Source of the DNA: Novispirillum itersonii
Lineage (GTDB): Bacteria > Pseudomonadota > Alphaproteobacteria > Rhodospirillales > Rhodospirillaceae
Length of the DNA stretch: 38,883 nucleotides
Direction of reading: 5' to 3'
NCBI RefSeq assembly: GCF_014205675.1
Contig: NZ_JACIIX010000022.1
Location: 1 to 38,883, forward strand
The position numbers were made by a program, and so were the translations under genes. Numbering within the stretch: position 1 is the stretch's first letter; every line of letters starts with the position of its first letter. Shown here in pieces: positions 25,185-33,131 of the stretch. The notes below the pieces were generated by a model. It was not told the DNA's origin. It made no database searches and was given only the letters and a program-made list of their open reading frames with translations.

Positions 25185-27089
25185 TCAGAAGGAAACGGTG
25201 GCGCCGAGGAAGCCGGAGCGGCCGGGGGTGCCGAAGCCGGGGTCTTCCACATACTGGGCGTCAAACAGGTTCTCGATCCGGACGTGCAGGTTGACCGCCT
25301 CGGTCACATCCCACGCCGCCCGCAGGTCTGCGGTCCAGAACTCGTCGGCGCGGCCGGTATAGCTGTTGGTGGTGTTGTCGCGGTACCGCAGGCTGGTGCC
25401 GACGGAGAGATCCTTGCGGACCTGCCAGTCGAGGCTGCCTCCGGCCTGATGCAGCGGACGGTCGCGCAGGCGGTCGCCGGTGATGGCGTTGTCGGCCTGC
25501 ATCCACGTATAGCTGGCGGTGGCGCGCAGGCTGTCGGTCAGCGACAGGGTGGTTTCCCACTCCACGCCCTTGACCGTGGTGCGGTTGAGGTTGACATAGC
25601 CGCCGCCGTTACAGCCGGGGGTCAGGGCCGGGCTGTACTGGAAGGCGATTTCATCCTCGGTGGAGGTACGGAACAGGCTGACACTGCTTTTTCCACGGTC
25701 GCCGAACAGGGCCTGATCAAGGCCGACATCCCAGCCTTTGGCCGACTCCGGACGCAGGCTGCCCCGCCCGTAGCAGGGGTCAAACCGTTCATACAGGGAT
25801 GGGGTCTGCCAGCTGGTGCCATAGCTGCCGCGCAGGGTGGTGCCGGTGGCGGCAACGGTATAGGCCCCGCCCAGACGCCAGGTGCCTTCGCTGCCGAAAT
25901 CCTCGTGGCGGTCGCCGCGCAGGGTGGCGGACAGGTTCAGATTTTCCACCGGGGTCACGCCGAGGGTGGTGAAAGCCCCGCCTTTCCAGAAATGGGCGTC
26001 CAGCGGTCCGGCGGTCGGGGCGAAACCGGGGGTGCGCTGTTCAATCCGCTCGCGGCTGGCATCGGCCCCGAAGCCGAGGCTGACCTGATCGGACAGGGTA
26101 TAGGTGCCGGTATAATCCAGCCGGGTCTTGCCGCCGTCGTAGGTGTCGCCCTTGGTGCCGAAGCCCCAGTACTGGCGGGTGGTCAGGGTATCGGCAAGCC
26201 CGAACTGGCTGATCAGTGCGCCGGAGAGGGCGGTGTGGGTGCCGCCCAGCCGGACGGCCTGCTCGGTTTCGTCACGGTTCCAGTCGCGGTCGGCGGAAGA
26301 GGCATCGTAGAACACATCCTTGCGCTGATAGCGGGCGGTGGCCTGAAGGTGCAGTGTTTCGCTGGCCTGCACGCCAAGGCTGGCATTCAGCCCCCACTGG
26401 CGGAACGGGTCATCCTTCTCTCCGCCCTTGAAGTCGGAATAGCCGCCGATATCCGCCCCGGAGGCGGACAGCCGCCAGTCCACCGGCCCCTGCACCCCGG
26501 CGGCATTGGCAAAGCCGCGTCTGGTCTTGTGACTGCCGCCTTCAATCCCGGCCTGACCGGACAGGGCTGTCGTCGGGCGGCGGGTGGTGATGACGATCAC
26601 CCCGCCGCCGGTATCGGCCCCATAACGCCCGGTCTGCGGGCCGCGCAGGACCTCGATGCTCTCGATGTCGCGTAGGTTCAGTTCGGTCAGCTTGTACTGG
26701 GACTGGGCCTGACTGGTGTCGCTCATCTCCATGCCGTCGAGGAACACGCGGACGCCGCGCGCCCCGATACCGCGCAGGCTGACGCTGCGTTCCAGACCGG
26801 CCCCGCGCTGCGGGCCAAGGGTGACGCCGGGGATCTCCCGCAGCACGTCTTCCAGCCGTTGGGCCTGCCGCCGGTCGAGGGTGGCGGCGTTGACCGTGCT
26901 GCCGGCTGTGGTTCTGGCCTGCTGGGGGACCGATCCGGCCTGTGCCTGCACGTCGGCGGCGGTTACGGCGGTGCTGCCGGTCACCGCCAGTGCGGGCAGG
27001 GCCTGTGGCAGGGGGGGCGGGGTCTGGGCCTGCGCCGGGGTGAACAGGGCGGCCAGCAGGACCGGCGGAAGGATAAAACGCAACGTCAT
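25185..27089 (-). CDS. btuB: TonB-dependent vitamin B12 receptor, BtuB-like
   Basis: A 634-aa outer-membrane receptor. A signal peptide (MTLRFILPPVLLAALFTPAQAQ) precedes the plug domain, which contains QRLEDVLREIPGVTLG, RGIGARGVRVFLDGMEMSD and IEVLRGPQTGRYGADTGGGVIVITTRRP. The rest is a beta barrel ending in an aromatic residue (GFLGATVSF), as needed for membrane insertion. The substrate is inferred to be cobalamin from the riboswitch in its leader and the BtuFCD-like genes downstream. It needs TonB-ExbB-ExbD, which this window also encodes. A GC-rich hairpin (about 27107-27132) lies just before the start codon and could hide it. Confidence 0.93.
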   Translation of the reverse strand: MTLRFILPPVLLAALFTPAQAQTPPPLPQALPALAVTGSTAVTAADVQAQAGSVPQQARTTAGSTVNAATLDRRQAQRLEDVLREIPGVTLGPQRGAGLERSVSLRGIGARGVRVFLDGMEMSDTSQAQSQYKLTELNLRDIESIEVLRGPQTGRYGADTGGGVIVITTRRPTTALSGQAGIEGGSHKTRRGFANAAGVQGPVDWRLSASGADIGGYSDFKGGEKDDPFRQWGLNASLGVQASETLHLQATARYQRKDVFYDASSADRDWNRDETEQAVRLGGTHTALSGALISQFGLADTLTTRQYWGFGTKGDTYDGGKTRLDYTGTYTLSDQVSLGFGADASRERIEQRTPGFAPTAGPLDAHFWKGGAFTTLGVTPVENLNLSATLRGDRHEDFGSEGTWRLGGAYTVAATGTTLRGSYGTSWQTPSLYERFDPCYGRGSLRPESAKGWDVGLDQALFGDRGKSSVSLFRTSTEDEIAFQYSPALTPGCNGGGYVNLNRTTVKGVEWETTLSLTDSLRATASYTWMQADNAITGDRLRDRPLHQAGGSLDWQVRKDLSVGTSLRYRDNTTNSYTGRADEFWTADLRAAWDVTEAVNLHVRIENLFDAQYVEDPGFGTPGRSGFLGATVSF

Positions 27090-27303
27090 GACTGCATTCC
27101 CGGAAAGGGAACGGGCGCGGTGGCCCGTCCCCGGTGAAGGACAGGCACCAATGACGGTTACCGGCAGGGGATCTGCTGCGGACGCACAGGAGCGTCCGGG
27201 AGGGCGCAGACGCCCGGGCCCGTGGTGCCGACATCAGTGATGCGCGCCACCGCAACGGGCTTACCGCACCTCTGGCACACCCCGACCAAAGGTAAAGTGA
27301 CGC

Positions 27304-27515
27304 TGTCTGCGGCAGGTCTCCTGGCTCACGGGTCCACATCCGCTGCCGCCTTCCCGGCTGCCGACGTAAGGGTCGGGCCAGTGGCATCATGGCAGGGACT
27401 CGCCGTTCACAGTTGCGGGGACAGCCACGGCCTGAGAGTCGGTATCGATCCTCTCTTCCGTCGTTCCCTTTTAATCCCCCGGCGTTTGACCGTAGGGGGA
27501 ACCGTAGACGTCCTC
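27304..27515 (-). promoter_or_regulatory. Cobalamin riboswitch (AdoCbl type)
   Basis: Read on the minus strand, this carries the cobalamin element hallmarks: AAAAGGGAAC near the 5' side, GGCTGTCCCCGCAACTGT, GCCACTG (27385 to 27379), GGGAAGGC, and the B12 box AGCCAGGAGACCTGCC (27326 to 27311). It begins just after a promoter and lies in the about 430-nt leader of btuB. With high cobalamin it should shut off the whole uptake operon. The downstream stretch 27090-27303 contains GC-rich hairpins but no clear terminator, so control of translation initiation is more likely. Confidence 0.96.
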
Positions 27516-27517
27516 AG

Positions 27518-27546
27518 CGCTACAGAATTAGGGGCGCTTCTGTCAA
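27518..27546 (-). promoter_or_regulatory. Candidate btuB operon promoter
   Basis: A perfect -35 TTGACA on the minus strand (27546 to 27541) lies 16-17 bp before a weak -10 (TGTAGC/GTAGCG). The riboswitch follows directly. The position is right, but the -10 is poor. Confidence 0.5.
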
Positions 27547-27628
27547 GGGACAATCCTCGCTGTCCGCTTTTGGGTGTTGCCGGTCTGCCACGCCGGAGCA
27601 GAAGAGTCTGTCGGCGGCAGTTTCGGGG

Positions 27629-27657
27629 TTGGCGGTTTATCGGGATCGGGATATATC
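27629..27657 (+). promoter_or_regulatory. Candidate promoter for leader ORF and ABC exporter
   Basis: TTGGCG (27629-27634) and TATATC (27652-27657) are separated by 17 bp. Transcription would start near 27664, about 33 nt before the leader ORF start. It is divergent from the btuB promoter, so the two share a short control region. Confidence 0.5.
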
Positions 27658-27696
27658 AGGAACATTAACGCAACTGTCGGTTAAAGGAGACGGTCC

Positions 27697-27768
27697 ATGA
27701 GCGCTTTTCCCGGTCATCCCGTATCCGCCATCCGATCCGGTGCCGCGCCCGATAAACGCGCGGCCTGA
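27697..27768 (+). CDS. Leader ORF, 23 aa, upstream of the ABC exporter
   Basis: A short ORF beginning MSAFPGHPVS and ending PDKRAA, with a strong AAAGGAG (27683-27689) 7 nt before ATG 27697. Its stop codon lies inside a perfect 14-nt palindrome GGCCTGATCAGGCC (27762-27775), and further stems follow before the exporter gene 260 bp away. The layout suits a regulatory leader peptide. It has no hydrophobic segment and no run of a single amino acid, so an amino-acid attenuator is unlikely. No homologue is known to me. Confidence 0.4.
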   Translation: MSAFPGHPVSAIRSGAAPDKRAA

Positions 27769-27899
27769 TCAGGCCACCGACCAGACAGCGGGTCCCTCTG
27801 CGGCTCCGCCGCCCGTTCTGCGGGCGGCCCTTGCGAAAACCGGACTCCTTCCTGCCGACAGGGCACGGAGGCTGACGGTCCGGCGGTCTGTTCCAGACC
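27762..27899 (+). promoter_or_regulatory. Hairpin-rich leader before the ABC exporter
   Basis: Three inverted repeats follow the leader ORF: GGCCTGATCAGGCC (27762-27775), GCCGCCCG/CGGGCGGC (27808-27815 and 27821-27828), and GGTCTG/CAGACC (27885-27890 and 27894-27899). None is followed by a U tract. The rest of 27769-28028 has no supported gene. Confidence 0.4.
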
Positions 27900-28028
27900 C
27901 CGGTTAGGACGCCCCGGGGGCGATCCTCCGCAGGATACCCGTCGATTTCACCGGACGCCGGAGTGTTTCCCCCTCCGCCGTCCCTGTCACAGGACCTGTC
28001 CGGCACGCCCGGACGGGCAAAACGACAC

Positions 28029-29915
28029 ATGACTGATATCGGACTGACTCCCGGCCCGGCGGCTCCGTCCGCCCTGTCGGGACAAACCCCTGTTTCTGTT
28101 CCTGCTTCTGGCCCTGCTCCTGCCTCTGATACGGCAGACCTGAAGCCCAGCCTGCGCCGGACGTGGCGCTTTGTGATGCGGCACTGGCGGCGTCACTGGG
28201 GGCTGGTTCTGGCCATCGTGCTGGCGACGACGCTGGCGGCGGTGCTGGAAATTATCCTGCCGGTGTTTGCCGGTAAGCTGGTTGACGCCCTCAGCCACAC
28301 CCAGACCCTTGGCCGTGATGCGGTGCTGGATCTGGCGCTGACGGCACTGGGCAGCATGGTCGGGCTAGGCATCGGAATGATGGTGCTGCGGATCTGCGTG
28401 TTCACCGGCCTGACGGTGCTGACCCCGCGCATGATGACCGATGCGGCGCTGGAAACGTTCCGGCGGGTGCAGCGGCTGTCCACCGACTGGCATGCCAATA
28501 CCTTCGTCGGCAGCACCGTCCGCAAGATCGGGCGGGGCAGCTGGGGGTTTGATGAACTGAATGATGCCATCCTGCTGGCGATGCTGCCGTCCTGCGCCGT
28601 GCTGGTCGGGGCGGTGGTGATGTTTGCCCTGCACTGGTCCCTGCTGGGGGCGGTGGTGCTGGCCGGGGCGGTGATCTATGTGACGGTGACGGTCACGCTG
28701 TCGCTGCGTTATGTCGCGCCCTATGCCACCCGCTCCAACCGCTGGGACAGCCGGATGAGCGCGGTGATGGCCGATGCGATCGGCTGCAATGCCGTGGTCA
28801 AGGGATTCGGGGCTGAAGAGCGGGAGGAACACCGTCTGGAGCGGGTGCAGACCGGCTGGCGTCGCCGCACCCGGGCCACCTGGTTCCGGGGTACCCGGTC
28901 GGCACTGGTGCAGCAGCTGATGCTGGTGATGCTGCATGCCGGGATTGTCGGGCTGGTGGTGTGGTTCTGGTGGCAGGGGCTGGCATCGGCCGGGGACCTG
29001 ACTCTGGCGCTGACCGCCTATGGGGTGATTCATGCCCACCTGAGTGATATCGGCCATCACATCCGGACCTTCCAGCGGGCGATGAACGATCTGGAGGATA
29101 TGGCAGTGCTGTCGGACTGGCCGCTGGAGGTTGAGGACCGCGCCGGAGCCCCGGATCTGCCGCGTCCGCGCGGGGAAATCCGCTTTGAGCGGGTGTCCTT
29201 CACCTATCCGGCGCAGCAGCGCACGGTGTACCGCGATTTCAGCCTGACGATTCCCGCCGGGCAGCGGGTGGGGCTGGTCGGGCCGTCCGGTTCCGGCAAG
29301 ACCACCTTCATCAAGCTGGTTCAGCGTCTGTATGACGTGCAGGCCGGAGCGGTGCTGCTGGATGACACCGATGTGCGGACGGTGACGCAGGCCAGCCTGC
29401 GGCGGCAGATCGCCATCGTGCAGCAGGAACCGTTGCTGTTCCACCGGTCTCTGGCCGACAACATCCGCTATGCCCGCCCGGACGCCAGCATGGCGGAGGT
29501 CGAGGCGGCGGCGGCACTGGCCCATGCCGATGTGTTCATCCGCCGCCTGCCGGAGGGCTATGCGACTCCGGTCGGGGAGCGGGGGGTGAAGCTTTCGGGC
29601 GGGGAGCGGCAGCGGGTGGCACTGGCCCGGGCGTTTCTGGCCGATGCGCCGCTGCTGATTCTGGACGAGGCAACCTCCAGCCTCGACAGCGAGTCGGAAG
29701 CGATGATTCAGGATGCGATGGAGCGGCTGATGCAGGGACGGACCACGCTGGTGGTGGCGCACCGGCTTTCCACCATCCGCAGTCTGGACCGGATTCTGGT
29801 GTTTGATCAGGGGATGATCCGCGAGGATGGCGACCATGACACCCTGATGCGGATGTCGGACGGGCTGTACCGCCGTCTGGTTGACCGCCAGAATGGCGGC
29901 CTGATTGAGGGGTAG
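28029..29915 (+). CDS. ABC exporter, fused membrane and ATPase domains
   Basis: A 628-aa half-transporter that should work as a homodimer in the inner membrane. Residues 1-40 are Pro/Ala/Ser-rich and low in complexity. The membrane domain (about 45-350) has six helices and ends with the coupling-region sequence GFGAEEREEHRLERV and LSDIGHHIRTFQRAMNDLEDM. The ATPase domain has Walker A GPSGSGKTTF, signature LSGGERQRVALARAF, Walker B LLILDEATSSLDS and the His switch VVAHRLSTIRSLD. It belongs to the MsbA/ATM1-like exporter group; the substrate (lipid, peptide or drug) cannot be told. ATG 28029 has only a weak ribosome-binding site, and a longer start at GTG 27963 is possible. Confidence 0.88.
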   Translation: MTDIGLTPGPAAPSALSGQTPVSVPASGPAPASDTADLKPSLRRTWRFVMRHWRRHWGLVLAIVLATTLAAVLEIILPVFAGKLVDALSHTQTLGRDAVLDLALTALGSMVGLGIGMMVLRICVFTGLTVLTPRMMTDAALETFRRVQRLSTDWHANTFVGSTVRKIGRGSWGFDELNDAILLAMLPSCAVLVGAVVMFALHWSLLGAVVLAGAVIYVTVTVTLSLRYVAPYATRSNRWDSRMSAVMADAIGCNAVVKGFGAEEREEHRLERVQTGWRRRTRATWFRGTRSALVQQLMLVMLHAGIVGLVVWFWWQGLASAGDLTLALTAYGVIHAHLSDIGHHIRTFQRAMNDLEDMAVLSDWPLEVEDRAGAPDLPRPRGEIRFERVSFTYPAQQRTVYRDFSLTIPAGQRVGLVGPSGSGKTTFIKLVQRLYDVQAGAVLLDDTDVRTVTQASLRRQIAIVQQEPLLFHRSLADNIRYARPDASMAEVEAAAALAHADVFIRRLPEGYATPVGERGVKLSGGERQRVALARAFLADAPLLILDEATSSLDSESEAMIQDAMERLMQGRTTLVVAHRLSTIRSLDRILVFDQGMIREDGDHDTLMRMSDGLYRRLVDRQNGGLIEG

Positions 29916-29960
29916 GGGGCGGACGCCCCCACCCGGTGTGGGAGGGGCCGAACAGAAAAG
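29915..29960 (+). repeat. 46-bp repeat, copy A
   Basis: Begins GGGGGCGGACGCCCCC and ends GAACAGAAAAG, starting at the last base of the ABC exporter stop codon. It matches copy B at 30017-30062 at 40 of 46 positions with no gap. The first 16 bases form a small hairpin (GGGGGC/GCCCCC). The spacer between the copies holds a GTCCGC/GCGGAC hairpin near 29992-30007. Confidence 0.75.
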
Positions 29961-30016
29961 TGGAGCGCAGCGACTGGCCCATTGAGGGCCCGTCCGCTCA
30001 TGCGGACGTAAGCCAA

Positions 30017-30062
30017 GGGGGCGGACGACCCCGCCCGGCGTGTGAGGGGCCAAACAGACAAG
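30017..30062 (+). repeat. 46-bp repeat, copy B
   Basis: Begins GGGGGCGGACGACCCC and ends AAACAGACAAG. It is the second copy of the element at 29915, offset by 102 bp, with six substitutions. The change at its twelfth base weakens the hairpin seen in copy A. No coding role is visible. Confidence 0.75.
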
Positions 30063-30111
30063 GGGCTAACAAACACCCGACCCGCCGGGCACCCCTAAAA
30101 CCGTCTTCAAA

Positions 30112-30125
30112 TTGATTATAATCAA
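30112..30125 (+). promoter_or_regulatory. FNR/Anr box, perfect consensus
   Basis: TTGATTATAATCAA matches the TTGAT-N4-ATCAA consensus of FNR, Anr and FixK exactly. A weak -10 (TAGGGT at 30148-30153) lies where a class II FNR promoter needs it, with the box centred about 41.5 bp before a start near 30160. It is an AT island in GC-rich sequence. The nearest plus-strand gene is ubiT, about 305 bp downstream. Confidence 0.85.
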
Positions 30126-30159
30126 TGTCAGGACGCAGGGCTTTGCTTAGGGTGCCGCC

Positions 30160-30296
30160 CGCCCGTGCCGGAGTCTCCGCGCGGGGTTTCCGGTCGCGGA
30201 CCTCCCTCCCAGCCGGGAAACATCAAACGGCTTTCCTGCGTGCCGTGCTGGCCGCCCCTCCGGTTCCCACCGGGCCGGAGGGCGGCCTCTTTTTAT
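30160..30296 (+). ncRNA. Candidate FNR-controlled small RNA or attenuated ubiT leader
   Basis: From the predicted FNR-dependent start near 30160, a transcript would meet a strong terminator at 30250-30296. The arms GGCCGCCCCTCCGG (30250-30263) and CCGGAGGGCGGCC (30275-30287) pair with one bulge and are followed by TCTTTTTAT. This defines a transcript of about 135 nt. An internal stretch with CCGGTCGCGGAC could fold further. No convincing ORF or known RNA family is recognised. Start, abundance and function are inferred. Confidence 0.45.
30250..30296 (+). terminator. Strong intrinsic terminator before ubiT
   Basis: A 13-bp GC-rich stem with a single bulged C and an 11-nt loop (TTCCCACCGGG), followed by TCTTTTTAT. 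It lies after the FNR box and before ubiT, so ubiT either needs read-through or has its own promoter in the AT-rich stretch 30297-30335 (TACAAT at 30321 is a possible -10). Confidence 0.88.
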
Positions 30297-30430
30297 GTAA
30301 AATCAAAAAATAATAACAATTACAATATGTTGTCGATTTATCCGGCGACATCGTTTCGGTCTAAGATTTATGGATAGGGTGTGCCCTTCTGTTTCCGGTT
30401 TCCGGTTGGATGCCCGAAGGGAGACCCCTG

Positions 30431-31096
30431 ATGCCCCTGTCCCGTCTGCTTGCGGCAGCGTTGCCGCCGGTTCCTGCCCAGATCCCCTTGCCCGGCCTTG
30501 ACCGTCTGCTGTCGCCCCGGCTGGCCGGGCGGCTGGATGGCCTGAGCGGTGATGTTCTGATCCGTCCGACCGATCTTCCCGCTGCTGCCACCGGTGGCCT
30601 GCCGCTGGCGGTCGGTGTGCGGATCGGGGCGGGCGGAACCCTGCGCTGCCGGGTGCTGCTGCGGCTGCCGCAGCAGGCGGATGCCGAAATCCATGCCCCC
30701 TTGGCGACGCTGTGGACCCTGATGTTCGGCGGCGGTCTGGATGGGGACGGCAGTTTCTTCGCCCGCACCCTGCGGATGGACGGCGATACGGCGCTGGCGA
30801 TGGCCTTGCGCTATGCGCTGGAGGACGCCGACCTGACCCCGCAGGAGGTTCTGGCCGCCCTGCCGCCCCTGCCGGAGCGTCTGACCCGCCCCTTGGCCGA
30901 CCGCCTGATTCATCATGGCCGCACGGTCGGGACCGTGCTGCGCCGCTGGCAGGACCGGCTGCTGGAGCCATTGGCCCGGCGGATGCAGCGGCTGGAACAT
31001 GATATGGCGGGGTTGGAAGACACGGTGTCCACCCTGTCGGCCCGGGCGCGGCGGCTGGATTCCCGCCGCCCGGCCGGGGTGGAGGGCGGGCGATGA
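30431..31096 (+). CDS. ubiT: UbiT, SCP2-domain factor for anaerobic ubiquinone synthesis
   Basis: A 221-aa protein with an SCP2 lipid-binding domain. The diagnostic segment is GDGSFFARTLRMDGDTALAMALRYALEDADL (about residues 98-128). In other bacteria UbiT binds polyprenyl intermediates and works with UbiU-UbiV in oxygen-independent ubiquinone synthesis. ATG 30431 is preceded by AAGGGAG at 30417-30423. The C-terminal third is Arg-rich and helical (RLEHDMAGLEDTVSTL), possibly a short coiled coil not common to all family members. It overlaps ubiU by 4 bp. Confidence 0.85.
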   Translation: MPLSRLLAAALPPVPAQIPLPGLDRLLSPRLAGRLDGLSGDVLIRPTDLPAAATGGLPLAVGVRIGAGGTLRCRVLLRLPQQADAEIHAPLATLWTLMFGGGLDGDGSFFARTLRMDGDTALAMALRYALEDADLTPQEVLAALPPLPERLTRPLADRLIHHGRTVGTVLRRWQDRLLEPLARRMQRLEHDMAGLEDTVSTLSARARRLDSRRPAGVEGGR

Positions 31097-32100
31097 CAGA
31101 GTCTTCCCGTCCGGTGGCTTCCCGTCCGATGCCGGAGCTGGTCTGTCCTGCCGGGACTCCGGCGGCCCTGAAGGCGGCGGTCGATGCCGGGGCCGATGCG
31201 GTGTACTTCGGGTTCCGCGACCGCACCAACGCCCGCAATTTTCCCGGCCTGAACTTCTCGCACGAGGAAGTGCGCGATGCCGTGGCGTTCTGTCACCGCA
31301 CCGGGGTCAAGCCGATGGTGGCCATCAACACCTTCCCCGATGCGGCGGATGAAGGGCCGTGGCAACAGGCGGTGGATACCGCCGCCCGGGCCGGGGCCCA
31401 CGCGGTGATTATCGCTGATGCCGGGGTGGCGGCCTATGCGGCGCGGACATGGCCGGAACTGCGGCTGCATCTGTCGGTGCAGGCCTCCGCCGCCAACCCG
31501 GAGGCCATCCGCTGGTACCGGGATGCCTTCGGGATCAGCCGGGTGGTGCTGCCCCGCGTGTTCACCGTCGATCAGGTCCGCGACACCATCGCTGCCGTGC
31601 CGGATGTGGAGATGGAGGTTTTCGTGTTCGGCGGCCTGTGCGTGATGGCAGAAGGGCGCTGTTCGCTGTCGTCTTACGCCGCCGGGCGGTCCCCCAACAA
31701 GGACGGTGTCTGTTCCCCGGCGGAGCGGGTGCGGTACGAACAGGATGGGGCGGTGATGGTGTCGCGGCTGGGGCCGCATGTCATCAACCGCTTCGGTCCG
31801 GGGGAGGAGGCCGGATACCCCACCCTGTGCAAGGGCCGCTTCCGCGCCGAAGGCCAGACCGGTTACCTGTTCGAGGATCCGGTCAGTCTCGATGCCGGGC
31901 CGATCCTGCCGGATCTGGCCGCCGCCGGGGTGGCGGCGTTCAAGATCGAAGGGCGGCAGCGCGGCAAGGCCTATATCAGCACGGTGGTCAAATCCCTGCG
32001 GGAGACCCTTGGCGGCGGTGCCGCCGGGGTGACGGAGCGGCAGCGCTTTCTGGAAGGCGGGCGCGCCACCGAAGGGGCCTACCGGAAGAGCTGGCGGTAA
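31093..32100 (+). CDS. ubiU: UbiU, [4Fe-4S] U32-family anaerobic hydroxylase subunit
   Basis: A 335-aa member of the peptidase U32 family. Four cysteines, C183, C190, C207 and C246, have spacings of 7, 17 and 39, identical to those of the Fe-S ligands of E. coli UbiU. Other signatures are ELVCPAGTPAALKAAVDAGADAVYFG at the N terminus and GGLCVMAEGRC. With UbiV it hydroxylates ubiquinone precursors without O2, using prephenate as oxygen source in E. coli. ATGA overlap with ubiT and 16 bp to ubiV make a tight operon. Confidence 0.96.
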   Translation: MTESSRPVASRPMPELVCPAGTPAALKAAVDAGADAVYFGFRDRTNARNFPGLNFSHEEVRDAVAFCHRTGVKPMVAINTFPDAADEGPWQQAVDTAARAGAHAVIIADAGVAAYAARTWPELRLHLSVQASAANPEAIRWYRDAFGISRVVLPRVFTVDQVRDTIAAVPDVEMEVFVFGGLCVMAEGRCSLSSYAAGRSPNKDGVCSPAERVRYEQDGAVMVSRLGPHVINRFGPGEEAGYPTLCKGRFRAEGQTGYLFEDPVSLDAGPILPDLAAAGVAAFKIEGRQRGKAYISTVVKSLRETLGGGAAGVTERQRFLEGGRATEGAYRKSWR

Positions 32101-32116
32101 GGGAAAAGGACGTAAG

Positions 32117-33022
32117 ATGATGACCGTGCATCTGACTCTGGGGCCGATCCAGTACAACTGGTCCCGCGACCGGCGGCTGGCTTTTTATCAGGAGATTGCC
32201 GCCTCGGCGGTGGATACCGTGGTTCTGGGCGAGACGGTCTGTTTCCGCCGCACGCCGTTCCTGCGCGAGGCGATTGCCGAAGAAGCCACCCTGCTGCTGG
32301 AGGCGGGAAAACGGGTGGTGATGTCAACGCTGGCGCTGGCGGTGTCGGCGGCGGAGCGGGCCGATGTCGCTGCCCTGTGCGGGCAGGCGGAGCTGCTGAC
32401 GGAGGCCAATGATGCCGGAGCCCTGTACCACCTGCGGGGGCGGCCACACTGGGCCGGGCCGTTCCTGAACACCTACAGCCCCGGCACTGTGGCGGTGCTG
32501 GCGGCCAACGGGGCGGAGCAGGTGTGCCTGCCGTGGGAACTGTCGCTGGACAGCATCCGGCACATTGGCCGTGACGCTGCCGGCCTGCGGCTGGAGGCCC
32601 CGGTGTTCGGGCGGGTGCCGCTGGCGATTTCCGCCCGCTGTTACCATGCCCGGGTCCATGGCCTGAGTAAGGATGGCTGCCAGTATGTCTGTGACCGCGA
32701 CCCGGCGGGGATGACGGTGGAAACGCTGGAAGGGGCGGATTTCCTGAGGGTCAACGGGGTGCAGACCCTGTCCGGGGCGGTCCATGCCGCCATCCACGAG
32801 GTGCCGGGCCTGCTGGCGGCGGGTGTGGAGTCGCTGCGCCTGATGCCGGAGGCCGGGGACATGCGGGCGGTGATCGCCGCCTTCCGGGCGGTGACGGAAG
32901 GACAGCACAGCCTGATGGAGGCCGAACAGGAGATCCGGGCCGCCACTGGCGGAGAGGTGTTGTGCAACGGCTTCCTGCACGGCGTGGACGGCACCGCCTG
33001 GGTTGACAGCACGGCGGCCTGA
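32117..33022 (+). CDS. ubiV: UbiV, [4Fe-4S] U32-family anaerobic hydroxylase subunit
   Basis: A 301-aa U32-family partner of UbiU. The Fe-S ligands appear as C42 (GETVCFRR) and C175, C188, C192 in ARCYHARVHGLSKDGCQYVC; the 13 and 4 spacings match E. coli UbiV. AAAAGGA precedes ATG 32117 by 6-7 nt. The usual heterodimer acts at C1, C5 and C6 of the ring under anaerobiosis, with UbiT. Its gene ends 109 bp before the first Crp/Fnr regulator. Confidence 0.96.
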   Translation: MMTVHLTLGPIQYNWSRDRRLAFYQEIAASAVDTVVLGETVCFRRTPFLREAIAEEATLLLEAGKRVVMSTLALAVSAAERADVAALCGQAELLTEANDAGALYHLRGRPHWAGPFLNTYSPGTVAVLAANGAEQVCLPWELSLDSIRHIGRDAAGLRLEAPVFGRVPLAISARCYHARVHGLSKDGCQYVCDRDPAGMTVETLEGADFLRVNGVQTLSGAVHAAIHEVPGLLAAGVESLRLMPEAGDMRAVIAAFRAVTEGQHSLMEAEQEIRAATGGEVLCNGFLHGVDGTAWVDSTAA

Positions 33023-33051
33023 ACACCGCAGAACACCGGCGGCAGAGGGCG

Positions 33052-33065
33052 TTGACTCAGGTCAA
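33052..33065 (+). promoter_or_regulatory. FNR/Dnr-like box before the first regulator gene
   Basis: TTGACTCAGGTCAA, with arms extending to GTTGAC/GTCAAC (33051-33066), is a TTGAC-N4-GTCAA variant of the FNR-family site. Its centre is about 73 bp before ATG 33132. A weak -10 (CATCCT, 33088-33093) sits at class II spacing. It differs from the perfect FNR box at 30112, so the two may be read by different regulators. Confidence 0.65.
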
Positions 33066-33131
33066 CGTCATTTCTGCCGCGTTGCGGCATCCTGACGGTC
33101 TGTTTTCCGGGCTGTGCCGTGGTTGTCCGCA

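Noticed and set aside
23676-26675. Very long plus-strand reading frame of about 1000 codons
   Set aside because: It lies antisense to btuF, the unknown protein and btuB, which have clear family motifs. High GC at third positions leaves the opposite strand open. Its translation is Gly/Gln-rich and matches no fold.
30125-30313. 62-codon ORF beginning at the FNR box
   Set aside because: Its ATG overlaps the FNR box and would lie upstream of the predicted transcription start. It runs through the terminator and has no ribosome-binding site.
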